NCBI RefSeq assembly: GCF_007992715.1
Contig: NZ_BKAU01000001.1
Coordinates: forward strand, 1,054,001-1,118,000
DNA length: 64,000 nucleotides
Source of the DNA: Chitinophaga cymbidii
Lineage (GTDB): Bacteria > Bacteroidota > Bacteroidia > Chitinophagales > Chitinophagaceae
Reading direction: 5' to 3'
The position numbers and the translations under genes were made by a program. The notes below the pieces were generated by a model. That model saw only the letters and a program-made list of their open reading frames with translations, had not been told where the DNA came from and made no database searches. This document shows positions 46,201 to 55,700 of the stretch, piece after piece (position 1 is the stretch's first letter; each line of letters opens with the position of its first letter).

Positions 46201-46757
46201 TGAACGGAGATGGTACGGTAGACAGCTACGACCAGGCGATCATCGGCAACGGTATCCCCCTGCATGTAGGAGGCTTCACCAACAACTTCACCTGGCGGAA
46301 TTTCCAGTTGAACACCTTGCTGCAATGGTCTTACGGCAACAACATCTACAATGCCAACCGCCTGTTCTTCGAAGGCAATTCCCTGCTCATCTCCGATCTG
46401 AACCAGTACAAAAGCTATACAAACCGCTGGTCTCCGGAAAATCCAACCAATGCCAACTTCCGTGCCGGTGGCCAGGGCCCGGCGGGCCGCCATTCTTCCC
46501 GCGTTCTGGAAGATGGTTCCTACCTGCGTTTAAAAACCGTTTCGCTGGGATACAATGTTCCGGCAAAGGTGATCCGCAGGCTGCATCTGCGCGCATTGAA
46601 CGTGAACGTGGCCGCGCAGAATCTCATTACCTGGACGAACTACTCCGGTATGGACCCGGAAGTATCCGTTCGTCACAGCGTACTTACACCTGGCTTCGAT
46701 TACTCGGCGTATCCGCATGCGCGCACCATCGTGTTCGGCCTGAAAGCCACTTTGTGA
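43296..46757 (+). CDS. SusC/RagA-type TonB-dependent oligosaccharide transporter with STN domain
   Basis: 1153 residues from the ATG at 43296; a GTG four codons earlier and a downstream ATG (MKLTAFLFLIMIAGAS) are alternatives. STN domain about 49-121 (LETVFSEIEKQAGIRFLYND), carboxypeptidase-regulatory domain about 135-215 (TGTVKGPDGSPLPGASVSIK), SusC box SKLNEVLVVGYGTVTRKDLT, plug with LAGRVAGVQVNSADGQPG and NILKDASATAIYGARAANGV, then a 22-strand-type barrel. It imports oligosaccharides across the outer membrane with the SusD gene 18 bases downstream, and signals to FecR. Confidence 0.96.
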   Translation: MISFLFSKIRRGRCLCPLFCKIILVMKLTAFLFLIMIAGASAKSVAQKITFSFRQATLETVFSEIEKQAGIRFLYNDDVVHNAGPVTLQVKEAAIDDVMQLLTRGRELNYRMVAGTIVVLRNGASATAVADSSITGTVKGPDGSPLPGASVSIKSKPGTGVITDANGRFKLNAGRNATLVVSYVGMQSKEIALNGKTSLHILLEQSDSKLNEVLVVGYGTVTRKDLTGSVASVNMEDLNKAPVASFTEALAGRVAGVQVNSADGQPGVEQNIVIRGANSLTQNNAPLYVVDGFPIEDIQAAALNNEDIESINILKDASATAIYGARAANGVVVITTRKGKTGKPVINFSTSQGFQSIRKKMDMMDPYEFVEYNYELKPAVTDQRYLSGYGRTLEDYRGVAGLDWQQEILANTPITSMYNLSMRGGNADTKYTLSGALFDQDGILRNSGYKRYQGRLGIDQKISSKVKAGVSINYSHIARNGQPVAQPESNTNQSTALLYRVWGYRPVAGAPINLLEEETDEEALTNNEIRLNPVITNDNEFRRNKLTDIIANAYLEIAITPQLTFRTTGGLNNRLQRSEAFFNSKTTQGSPKNPMNTRGQWGSVITTQRNIWNNENTLTYDRKFANGHRMNVIGGFSMQGITGGSNGSAATLVPNEELGIDGLDEGVPYSVTANSTRSALVSLFARANYNIGSRFLFTATIRGDGSSRFSSGNKWGYFPSGAFAWNLGEENFIRDLGFVSSAKVRTSYGVTGNNRVSDFAYLASLLMPVRYAYSFGNGTPTNGVIPGDAGNAGLRWESTRQTDLGIDIGLFKERINLTVDLYRKNTVDLLLNADVPFTTGYGKAFRNIGEIRNEGLEIALNTVNIRTKKFSWESSFNISFNRNRIEALNADQQNLFGFVTVFTQYNNAALYLSQVGQPAGMFYGYIYDGVYQYDDFIKNNDSYTLRSDRPDNGNDRSTIQPGDIKYRDLNGDGTVDSYDQAIIGNGIPLHVGGFTNNFTWRNFQLNTLLQWSYGNNIYNANRLFFEGNSLLISDLNQYKSYTNRWSPENPTNANFRAGGQGPAGRHSSRVLEDGSYLRLKTVSLGYNVPAKVIRRLHLRALNVNVAAQNLITWTNYSGMDPEVSVRHSVLTPGFDYSAYPHARTIVFGLKATL

Positions 46758-46775
46758 ACGAATTAAAAATTATTG

Positions 46776-48356
46776 ATGATGAAATCCACCACTTTCATAT
46801 TTATCCTGTTAGCAGCGATGGCAGGCACATCCTGCAAAAAACTGCTGGACACGAAACCGACCGATTTTCTATCCCCGGTAAATTACTATCAAACGGACAA
46901 GCAGCTTGATTTCGCATTGGCAGCGGTTTACGACGTGATGGGCGATGCCGGTTTTTACAAGCAGATCTATACCGCACGTATGGGCAATGAAGCAGACGAT
47001 GGGTTCTATTTCCGCAATACCGTGATCGCCGGCGTGCAGGTATATAATTTTTCCCCGACAGACAATGACGTACAGAATCTCTGGCAATCGTTATACGATG
47101 GCATCAACCGCGCCAATATGCTGCTGGCGGCCATCCCCAACGCCGCCTCCGCCTCTGACTCGGCGAAGTCGCGCATAAGAGGCGAAGCATTATTTCTGCG
47201 CGGATACTATTACTTTATGCTGGTGCAACACTGGGGCGGCGTTCCACTGATCACCGAGCCTACCACTTCCGTGAATAATGTAGACATTGCCAAATCTACT
47301 ATCCGCGAAGTATATACGCAGATCCTGAAAGATATGGAAGAAGCAGAAGGCCTCGTGCTCAGCTCTCCCGCAGCGATCACGGCCGGCCGCGTCAATAAAT
47401 CCGCTGTACGCGGACTGCTGGCAAGGGTCAATCTCTTTATGGCTGGTTATCCCTTACAGGAAACCGCACGTTATACCGCGGCACGCGACTGGGCGCTAAA
47501 GATCATGGACGATATGGAAGCAGGCCACCGGCTGAACCCCGACTATCAGCAGATTTTCATCAACTACGCGCAGGATAAATACGACATCAAAGAAAGTATC
47601 TGGGAAGTGGAGTTCTGGGGTAATAATACCAATGCCTATAATGAAACCGGATGCGTAGGCGCATGGCTCGGCATACAATCCTCCGATCAATCTATCGGTG
47701 TAGGATACGGTTTTGTCAATGCAACTTCGCGGCTGTATAAGTTATATAACGAAAATGATCTGCGCCGCGACTGGAATATTGCGCCGTTCTCCTATTCCGG
47801 CACTACCAAGGTGGCCAAAGCCTCCACACCGGCCAGCGCCCTTTGGACGCGCAACTGCGGGAAATTTCGCCGCGAGTATGAAACACTTACGCCCAAATCC
47901 AATAATGCAACCCCGCAAAACATGCCGCTGCTACGCTATTCAGACGTGCTGCTGATGTTTGCGGAAGCAGACAATGAAGTAAACAAACAGCCCTCCGCGA
48001 GAGCCTTTCAGGCGCTCAACGAAGTGCGCCGCCGCGCTTTCGGCAAATTATTACCGGACGCTACCAACATTACGGAGTTTGATATTTCTGGTCTGGACTA
48101 TGAATCATTCCAACAGGAGATCAGGGACGAACGTTCCCGGGAGCTGTGCTTTGAGCTGTTCCGCAAGCAAGACCTTATCAGATGGGGCATTTTCATCACC
48201 AACATGAAAGCGATCGAAAACATGGTATCGCTGGAAGCATCCGGGCAATATTATTCGCTGGCGTTCCGCAACGTATCGGCCCGGCACCTGCTCTTCCCGA
48301 TCCCCGCCAGGGAACTGGCACTGAACAAAGCCCTTCGTCAAAATGATAATTGGTAA
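46776..48356 (+). CDS. SusD/RagB-family surface glycan-binding lipoprotein
   Basis: 526 residues (ATG at 46776; another ATG follows immediately). Lipobox AMAGTSC, then KKLLDTKPTDFLSPVNYYQT. Helical TPR core with LWQSLYDGINRANMLLAAIP, ALFLRGYYYFMLVQHWGGVP, and the C-terminal SusD signature MPLLRYSDVLLMFAEADNEV, ALNEVRRRAF and EIRDERSRELCFELFRKQDL. It caps SusC and captures glycan at the cell surface. The pairing with STN-bearing SusC and PL8/GH88 enzymes points to a uronate-containing polysaccharide. Confidence 0.97.
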   Translation: MMKSTTFIFILLAAMAGTSCKKLLDTKPTDFLSPVNYYQTDKQLDFALAAVYDVMGDAGFYKQIYTARMGNEADDGFYFRNTVIAGVQVYNFSPTDNDVQNLWQSLYDGINRANMLLAAIPNAASASDSAKSRIRGEALFLRGYYYFMLVQHWGGVPLITEPTTSVNNVDIAKSTIREVYTQILKDMEEAEGLVLSSPAAITAGRVNKSAVRGLLARVNLFMAGYPLQETARYTAARDWALKIMDDMEAGHRLNPDYQQIFINYAQDKYDIKESIWEVEFWGNNTNAYNETGCVGAWLGIQSSDQSIGVGYGFVNATSRLYKLYNENDLRRDWNIAPFSYSGTTKVAKASTPASALWTRNCGKFRREYETLTPKSNNATPQNMPLLRYSDVLLMFAEADNEVNKQPSARAFQALNEVRRRAFGKLLPDATNITEFDISGLDYESFQQEIRDERSRELCFELFRKQDLIRWGIFITNMKAIENMVSLEASGQYYSLAFRNVSARHLLFPIPARELALNKALRQNDNW

Positions 48357-48377
48357 TCATCAATATGATCTTTTTTT

Positions 48378-49319
48378 ATGAAAGTATATCAACGTAACTA
48401 CGCAATCCTCATCATTTGCCTGATCACACAGCTGCTGACTGCCTGCAGCAAGGAGCTGGAGATCAATGGCGGTGTTCCCGACCTGGCAGTAAGCCTGGCC
48501 GACAAAACATATAAAGCCGGGGAGCCGGTGGAATTTCAGTTCACCGGCAGCGCGGGGCTCATCAGCTTCTACTCCGGCGAAACATTTCATGAATATGCCT
48601 TCAGGGAAGGCAGAACCGTAGAGGCCGGAAAATTGCTGCTTTCATTCAACAGCAACGTACAATACGGTAACCAGGCCAACCAGTTCTCCGTGCAGGTATC
48701 TTCAGATTTCAATGGCAATTATTCTTCTTTTGAGCATATCAGGGCCGCTACCTGGACGGACGTTACTTCCCGCTTCACCATCGGCACCAATGCGACCTAT
48801 GTGGCTTCCGGCGTGAAGGACATTACCGATCTTGCGGTGGACGGCAAGCCGCTGTATGTTGCCTTCCGGTATATTTACCGGCCTTCCGCACAATACGGCA
48901 CCCGCAGAACATGGCGCGTACAGAACTTCCGGCTGATATCTTCCACAACATCGCTGGGTGATCAGACGATAGGCGACATGGGCTCTTCAGGTTTCACGCT
49001 TGTGGATGAAAATCCGGACACGGAACCTGCCGTATCCACCATTACCGCTACCACGCTTACCCTGGCAGGTACGGCCATCACACCGAGCCTGCTCACCAGC
49101 GAAAACTGGATCGTAACCAAAGCCTTTCCCACCGGTGCGATCGACATGGGACCCGATCGTCCCATACCGGTTAAAGGTATTGCGGATGCGCCCATCAGTA
49201 CATTCAACTACGTTTACGAAAAGCCGGGCACTTACGAAGTGCACTTCGTTGCTGCAAATGCCAACATCGACGGCAGTAAGCAAACCCTGCAAACGTTAAA
49301 TATTACAATCGTACCGTAA
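48378..49319 (+). CDS. DUF5017 domain lipoprotein, probable surface glycan-binding protein
   Basis: 313 residues, lipobox LLTACS. An immunoglobulin-like N-terminal segment (DLAVSLADKTYKAGEPVEFQ, FTGSAGLISFYSGETFHEYA) precedes the DUF5017 core (SFEHIRAATWTDVTSRFTIG, PLYVAFRYIYRPSAQYGTRR, TWRVQNFRLI), a jelly-roll domain. The last part (NYVYEKPGTYEVHFVAANAN) is another beta domain. DUF5017 proteins follow susD in many loci, where SusE/SGBP-type binding proteins stand. Glycan binding is inferred from position. Stop and next start share one base (TAATG). Confidence 0.85.
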   Translation: MKVYQRNYAILIICLITQLLTACSKELEINGGVPDLAVSLADKTYKAGEPVEFQFTGSAGLISFYSGETFHEYAFREGRTVEAGKLLLSFNSNVQYGNQANQFSVQVSSDFNGNYSSFEHIRAATWTDVTSRFTIGTNATYVASGVKDITDLAVDGKPLYVAFRYIYRPSAQYGTRRTWRVQNFRLISSTTSLGDQTIGDMGSSGFTLVDENPDTEPAVSTITATTLTLAGTAITPSLLTSENWIVTKAFPTGAIDMGPDRPIPVKGIADAPISTFNYVYEKPGTYEVHFVAANANIDGSKQTLQTLNITIVP

Positions 49320-50725
49320 TGCAATACCGCCCGCTCGCGATACTGGCCGGCCTGTTCTTTGGAACAAACGCCGCAGGCCAGGTGGCACTGCCATCGCTGT
49401 TCGCAGACAATATGATCCTCCAGCAACGGTCGTCTCCCGCTATCTGGGGCAAAGCAGCGGCAGGCGCCACGGTAAAAGTGGTCCCGTCGTGGAATAAGAA
49501 AACGTACACCGCAGTTGCCGCGAAAGACAGCACCTGGAAGCTGTTCATGGACACGCCGGCGGCCGGCGGGCCGTACACCATTGCTATCAGCAGCGGCAAA
49601 CAGCAGCGTGTGTTGAAAAACATCCTGCTCGGTGAAGTATGGCTTTGCTCGGGACAATCCAACATGGAGATGCCGGTGAGAGGAGCTACGAATCAGCCGG
49701 TTTTGCATGCCAATGATATCCTGATGGATGGAGACGACCCGGAGATCCGGCTCTTCAAGGTTGAACGCACCGCCAGCAGTACTTCGCAATACGATTGCAA
49801 CGGCACCTGGCACGAAAGCTCCGGGCAGGTCCTGCGGTATTTCAGCGCAGCGGGCTACCTCTACGCCAGGCTCCTCCACAACAAGCTGAAAGTGCCCGTA
49901 GGCATGATCGCAGCATACTGGGGCGGCACCAAGATCCAGCCGTGGATGCCGCACGAAAGCCTGGAAGCGTTCGGCATTCCCGTACCGGACACGGCGTCCG
50001 GACCAAATGGCCCACGCAGATCGGCCGCATGGCTGTACCAGGGAATGATCGCACCGCTGGCGGGTTTTGGCATCCGTGGTTTTCTATGGTACCAGGGCGA
50101 AGCGAACATTAACGAACCTGCCTTGTACCGCGAGTTGTTACCGGCGATGGTAAAGGGCTGGCGGCAGCAATGGAAAGACAGCAGTCTTGCTTTTTACTAC
50201 GTGCAGCTGGCGCCGTACGCGTATAACGGAGAAGACTCCCTCTCATCCGCATACCTCCGCGAAGCGCAGCTGCAAAGTCTTCGCAGCATTACCAACAGCG
50301 GCATGGCCGTCACGCTCGACGTGGGAGAAAGAACATGCATTCATCCTGCCGACAAATACACCGTTGCCAAGAGACTCGCATGGCTGGCGCTCAATAAAAC
50401 CTATGGTTTTAAAGGCGTCAGCTGTGATGGGCCCGTTTACGCATCGCACACCGTGAAAGACGGAAAGATGCTGCTGCTTTTCAAAAACGCAGAGAATGGA
50501 ATTACATCTTACTACAAACCGGTTACCTCTTTTGAAATAGCCGGTGCGGATAAAAAATTCTATCCCGCGCAGGCGCTGATCACCAAAGAAAAAGGCATTA
50601 CGGTGTGGAGCGACAAAGTAAAGGAGCCGGTGGCGGTGCGATACGGGTTCCGCAACTGGGTGCAGGGCGAATTATACAGCAACGAAGGCCTGCCATTATC
50701 ATCCTTCAGAACAGATAACTGGTAA
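49319..50725 (+). CDS. SASA-type (sialate O-acetylesterase-like) SGNH carbohydrate esterase
   Basis: 468 residues with a signal peptide (LAILAGLFFGTNAAGQ). An N-terminal beta domain (LPSLFADNMILQQRSSPAIW) is followed by the SGNH catalytic domain: Ser114 in GQSNMEM, oxyanion Gly/Asn region, WYQGEANI and the C-terminal Asp-x-x-His-type block ERTCIHPADK. The family removes O-acetyl groups from sugars; sialate activity is only one case. In this locus it would strip acetyl groups that block lyases, suggesting an acetylated substrate. One base overlap upstream, one base gap downstream. Confidence 0.88.
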   Translation: MQYRPLAILAGLFFGTNAAGQVALPSLFADNMILQQRSSPAIWGKAAAGATVKVVPSWNKKTYTAVAAKDSTWKLFMDTPAAGGPYTIAISSGKQQRVLKNILLGEVWLCSGQSNMEMPVRGATNQPVLHANDILMDGDDPEIRLFKVERTASSTSQYDCNGTWHESSGQVLRYFSAAGYLYARLLHNKLKVPVGMIAAYWGGTKIQPWMPHESLEAFGIPVPDTASGPNGPRRSAAWLYQGMIAPLAGFGIRGFLWYQGEANINEPALYRELLPAMVKGWRQQWKDSSLAFYYVQLAPYAYNGEDSLSSAYLREAQLQSLRSITNSGMAVTLDVGERTCIHPADKYTVAKRLAWLALNKTYGFKGVSCDGPVYASHTVKDGKMLLLFKNAENGITSYYKPVTSFEIAGADKKFYPAQALITKEKGITVWSDKVKEPVAVRYGFRNWVQGELYSNEGLPLSSFRTDNW

Positions 50726-50726
50726 G

Positions 50727-52700
50727 ATGAACACGCGCAAATTATTACTCGCCACAGGCATCGTGCTTTGCAGTCATTTTGTTGTGGCACAGTATCCGGC
50801 AGACAGCATCATCGCGCGCCGCGCACGGGAAGCGGCCGGAAACTTCAACAGCAGGAAGGCGCAGCAGCTCGCTGCTACCTTGCAGCCTGATGGCACCTGG
50901 AGCGACATCGATTACAAAAACCGACAGAAAGGCGGATGGAAACCGTTAGATCATCTCACCCGGTTAAGTACGATGGCCGCTGCATGGGCAGCGCCCTCAT
51001 CACCACTATATCACAACAAACAACTCTGGAACGCCTGCAGCAAAGCACTGGACCACTGGCTGCAGCAACGTTACCAATCCACCAACTGGTGGTATAACGA
51101 GATCGGCGTACCTCGAATGGTACTGGAAATTACTGCGCTCGCGGGGCATCGGCTAAGTGCCACGCAAAGGGAAGGTGCATTGCAGCTGCTGGGTCAGCAC
51201 CGGGTAAGTGGAGCAGGAGCCAACCTTGTCTGGAGCGCTGACCTCGCACTGCATTATGGTGCGCTGACCGGGGATACAGCGATGATCCGCCGCAACCGCG
51301 ATCTCATTGTTGAAAGCATTACGATCGGCGAGCCGGAAGGCATCCAGCCGGATTACAGCTTCTTCCAGCATAAAGAAAGATTGCAGTCGTATCACTACGG
51401 CTCCTCCTTCTTGCGCGATAACCTCCTGCTTGCCTGGCAGCTTCACGGAACACCGTGGGCCTTTCCTCCGAAGAAGCTGGAGTTGCTCTGTCATTACATC
51501 CTGCAAGGCTTACAATGGATGAGCAGGAACCACTATACCGTTCCATCCACGCTGGACCGCGCCGTAAGCCGGCCCAATGCTCTCAAAACACAAACGCTGC
51601 TCGCCGCGGCCAATCTCCTGAAAGCAATGAATATCACCGCGCTCGATGGCATGATGATCGCGTATAACAACAACATGCGGAAACCTGCCTTTCATGCATT
51701 TCCGTATGCAGACTTCACCACGTTTCATCAGCCCGGGTTCAGCATTTTCCTGAAAACTATCTCTACCCGCACCCTGCCTACGGAATACATGAACGGAGAG
51801 AATAAGAAAGGAGGCTTGCTGAATGCTGGCAACACTTTTCTGATGGCAGACGGCAAAGAATATTATAACCTGATGCCTTTATGGAACTGGCAATATTTGC
51901 CGGGCATCACATCTTTTCATGCAGACGCAAAGCCGGAAAGGCAGCCCTATGCGGGGATCGTAGGCGATAGTGCCTGCGGCCTTTCGGCTATGCATTACGC
52001 GATCGGGAAAGACAGCAGCCATCTCCGCGCCCGGAAATCCTGGGCAATGTGGAACAACGTGATGATCGCCATGGTAGCTGGTATTGAATATGAAGAGATC
52101 AACACGCCGGTATTCACGGTGCTGGACCAGTGCCGGTGGAGAAGACCCGTAACCACCTCCTCGAAGCGGGAGTTGGCAAAACCTGGCCAATATATGTTGG
52201 CGAAAAAAGAATGGGCATACCAGACGCCCTTCGCTTACGTCCCCCTTACCGAAAACGCTTTGCAGATAGACCTGAAAGATACGACCGGCAACTGGCAGGC
52301 CATCAACCAGGGCAAATCTGCCCGGCCCGTAAATGGAAAAGTGCTGGAGATAAAAATGGAACATCTGCACCAGGAGAATCTCGCCTATGCCGTGCTGTAC
52401 CAGCCACGCGAAAACGATGTACATCGCTGGGAAATATTGCGAAACGATACCGCCTGCCAATCTGTGCTGTTTACAGACGGCACCCTGATGACCACCTTTC
52501 ATACGGGAACGGACCTACGTTGGAAAAATCATGTACTGAAAACCGACCGGCCCGTTTTGCTGATGATCAGGAACGATACCCTTTATGCGAGTGATCCGCT
52601 ACACCTGGGCGGCACCTTGCAGATCACGATAAACGAACAGGTAAAAACCATTATCCTACCAGCGGAAGGCACAACGATTCAACAGAAAATCACCATTTAA
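50727..52700 (+). CDS. Polysaccharide lyase family 8 enzyme (short form)
   Basis: 657 residues with a signal peptide (LATGIVLCSHFVVAQ). PL8 lyases beta-eliminate at uronic acids (chondroitin, hyaluronan, xanthan). The alpha/alpha toroid has the aromatic patch N120-W121-W122 in NWWYNEIGVPR, Asn166 in GANLVW, catalytic His215 and Tyr224 nine residues apart (FFQHKERLQSYHYG) and Arg278/Arg282 in LDRAVSR. Then the beta-sandwich: FHQPGFSIFLKTISTRTLPT, NGENKKGGLLNAGNTFLMAD and LWNWQYLPGITS. All catalytic positions of the family are filled. It is shorter than usual and has no type IX tail, so it is probably periplasmic. The subfamily and substrate cannot be fixed here. Confidence 0.9.
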   Translation: MNTRKLLLATGIVLCSHFVVAQYPADSIIARRAREAAGNFNSRKAQQLAATLQPDGTWSDIDYKNRQKGGWKPLDHLTRLSTMAAAWAAPSSPLYHNKQLWNACSKALDHWLQQRYQSTNWWYNEIGVPRMVLEITALAGHRLSATQREGALQLLGQHRVSGAGANLVWSADLALHYGALTGDTAMIRRNRDLIVESITIGEPEGIQPDYSFFQHKERLQSYHYGSSFLRDNLLLAWQLHGTPWAFPPKKLELLCHYILQGLQWMSRNHYTVPSTLDRAVSRPNALKTQTLLAAANLLKAMNITALDGMMIAYNNNMRKPAFHAFPYADFTTFHQPGFSIFLKTISTRTLPTEYMNGENKKGGLLNAGNTFLMADGKEYYNLMPLWNWQYLPGITSFHADAKPERQPYAGIVGDSACGLSAMHYAIGKDSSHLRARKSWAMWNNVMIAMVAGIEYEEINTPVFTVLDQCRWRRPVTTSSKRELAKPGQYMLAKKEWAYQTPFAYVPLTENALQIDLKDTTGNWQAINQGKSARPVNGKVLEIKMEHLHQENLAYAVLYQPRENDVHRWEILRNDTACQSVLFTDGTLMTTFHTGTDLRWKNHVLKTDRPVLLMIRNDTLYASDPLHLGGTLQITINEQVKTIILPAEGTTIQQKITI

Positions 52701-52712
52701 ACTTCCACGCAC

Positions 52713-55700
52713 ATGAAAAATTTTACCCCCTTATTTCTGCTGCTCATCACGCTGCAGGTCACTGCGCAAACGCGGGTACGCTCTACTGCCACCGGCGGAA
52801 GCTGGAATAGCACCAGCACCTGGGTGGGTGGCACCGTTCCCGGCCCGAACGACACTACCGAAATTGCCGCGGGCGCTACCGTTACCGTGAATGGCAATAG
52901 TACCAATACCGTCTGCGGAAGGCTGGAAGTATCCGGCACCGTGGAATTTTCGGCGGACGCGTATCCCCTTATCATCAATGGTCCGCTGGAGATCAGCAGC
53001 ACCGGCGTTTTTAAGGCAGTAAAGGCTTCAACCTCCTTTGCAAAAGCCGTGACCATCCATGGCAGCATCAACAACAACGGAACATTGTATGCACCTTACG
53101 CTATTGAAGGCACAACCCCTTCTACCACCGGCGGCATCACCATGGGGCAGGCATCCGCCATTACCGGCATCAGCGGCACCGGCACTTTCAGCGTGTTTCG
53201 CCAGCTCACCATCGATAACCCGTATGGCGTGAACCTCAATGTTGTATTATCTGTTTCCTCCAAACTCATCCTGCACAATGGTCTTTTTAATAACAGGACC
53301 AACCTCACGCTCAACAATACTTCCGTGGGCACAGGCCCGAACGGGGCAGCTACCAGCTCCGGCAATATTCGCCTGGAACGTTCGCAACTTTCCTCGCTGG
53401 ATGATCCAATGACGGTCGGTGGCAGCGCATCTTATTTCGTCACCTATTACACCAATACCACCGGGGCCGGCAATATGATCACGGAGGGCTATGAATTGCC
53501 CTCCAGCCGCTCCTTGCACGGCATTACGGTCAACAACGGCGGTGGTGTAAAGATCAACGATAATCTTACCGTAATTTCTGCGTCCGTACCGCTGGTATTG
53601 ACGAATGGTATTGTGAACGTTGCAAAAGGTAAAACGCTGACTTGCAGCAACACGGGCTATGCAGGTTCATCCGGGGCCACTGCCAGCTTTGTACAAGGCG
53701 GGCTTTCACTTTCCGTTGCCACCACTGCAGCCAATAGAACGTTTCCTGTGGGCTTTGGTGACCAGCGCAGGCAGATCGTACTGAAGAACGCAAAAGCGTC
53801 CACCGGCACCATGCAGGTGAGATTTGAAATTGTTGACACGGCCGGCGGAACAGGAGCTACTGGCATCACGATCGCCCCGTCGATGAAACGCCGGGGCAGC
53901 ATTGCCAGCGGCAGTCTGCATAGCTTTACCGGCCTTACTTTCACGCTTGGCACAGACGAGAACGATTATGCCGTCGGTAACATTGCCAGCTCCGCCACCT
54001 GGAACGGCACTTACCAGGATATGGGGGAAGGGTCGAGAACGCTTACCACCGTTAGCTCGCCGGAATCATCCTATACCAGCATCCGGACTTATGCCATGGC
54101 CGTGCCGGACGTTGTATGGTCCGGCGTGATGGATTCCCTGAGAACAAAATGGACTTCCCTGCTTACCGGATCCCCCTTCAACATCTCCGATCCTGATATT
54201 GCAACCCGCGTTGCATCCGTGAATACAAGCGGCTACAATAACTGGAACAGCATGATCAAAGACACAGCGGGACGTACCAGGTTGTGGGCTGATATCGACC
54301 ATTCCTCCTCTGCAGATATCACCACCAGCTACTCCCGGTTGAAACTAATGGCCACGGCGTATGCAACGGAAGGCGCCGCACTGTATCACAACGATACCCT
54401 GAAGAACGACATCACCTGGGCACTCGACTGGTTGTACCGTTTTCACTATAACGAGCATATCACCGTGCCCACTACAGGAGGTACGAACAATTGGTGGGAC
54501 TATCGCATTGGCGCCCCACTGCGGCTCAACGACATCGTAATATTGATGTATGATTCACTGGATGCCAACCGTCGCTTCCGATATATGGCAGCAGTAGATA
54601 ACAGCACGCCCAATGCGGGCGATTATACCGGCGCCAATCTTGCCTGGGTCAGCACCGTGATCGCCATCCGTGCCATCGTCGTAAAAAGCCCTTCAAAACT
54701 ACTCTACGCCCGCAATTCACTGAGCCCCGTATTCCAGTACGTTTCCTCCGGGGATGGCTTCTATACAGACGGTTCATTTATCCAGCACAACTACCAGCCC
54801 TACAACGGCGCCTACGGCCTGTCGCTGTTCACCAGTATTGCAGACATCCTGTTTCTATATGGCAACACATCCATCGATTTTACAGATCCTGCAAGGAACA
54901 ACGTGATAGACTGGGTGTACAATGCATTTGAACCGCTCATCTACAAAGGCGCCATGATGAGTATGGTACGTGGCCGGGAAATCAGCCGCGCATCCGCTAC
55001 CGAACACATCAAAGGGCGGAATTTCACAGAAGCACTGATCGAATTCTCGGATATCGTACCGGCATCAGACGGGGCACGCATGAAAAAGCTGGCCAAACAT
55101 TATCTGCTGACGGACAGCACATTTGCAACACCCTATACCAGCCTCGGTTCTATCCATAGCCTGAAACTTGCGAAAGCCCTGATCAATGATGCCGGCGTTT
55201 CGCCGCGTGCAGGTTACAATATATATCAACAGTTCGCGGGAATGGACAGAGCGGTGCAGCACACCGCCAATTACGCTATCGGCGTAAGCATGCATTCCAC
55301 CCGTACTTACAACTACGAACGCATCAACGATGAAAACCTGAAAGGCTGGCATTTATCAGATGGCATGACGTACCTGTATAACAAAGACCAACAGCAATAT
55401 GACAACTTCTACTGGCCGACGGTGAACATGTACCGTTTGCCAGGCACCACCGTAAAAGAAAATACGACTGCTACGCAAAACAGGAACAATCAAAGCGCCT
55501 GGGCCGGAGGCACCAGCTTACTGGGCCGCTACGGTGTTTCAGGAATCCAGCTTTCACCATACGGGACCACGCTGCTTGCAAAAAAAGCATGGTTCTTTTT
55601 CGGCAACAAAATGGTTGCCCTGGGTGCTGGTATAAAAAACAGTGATAATGAAAACGTGTCCACCTACATCGATCAGCGGAAGATCCCTTATGTGAATACC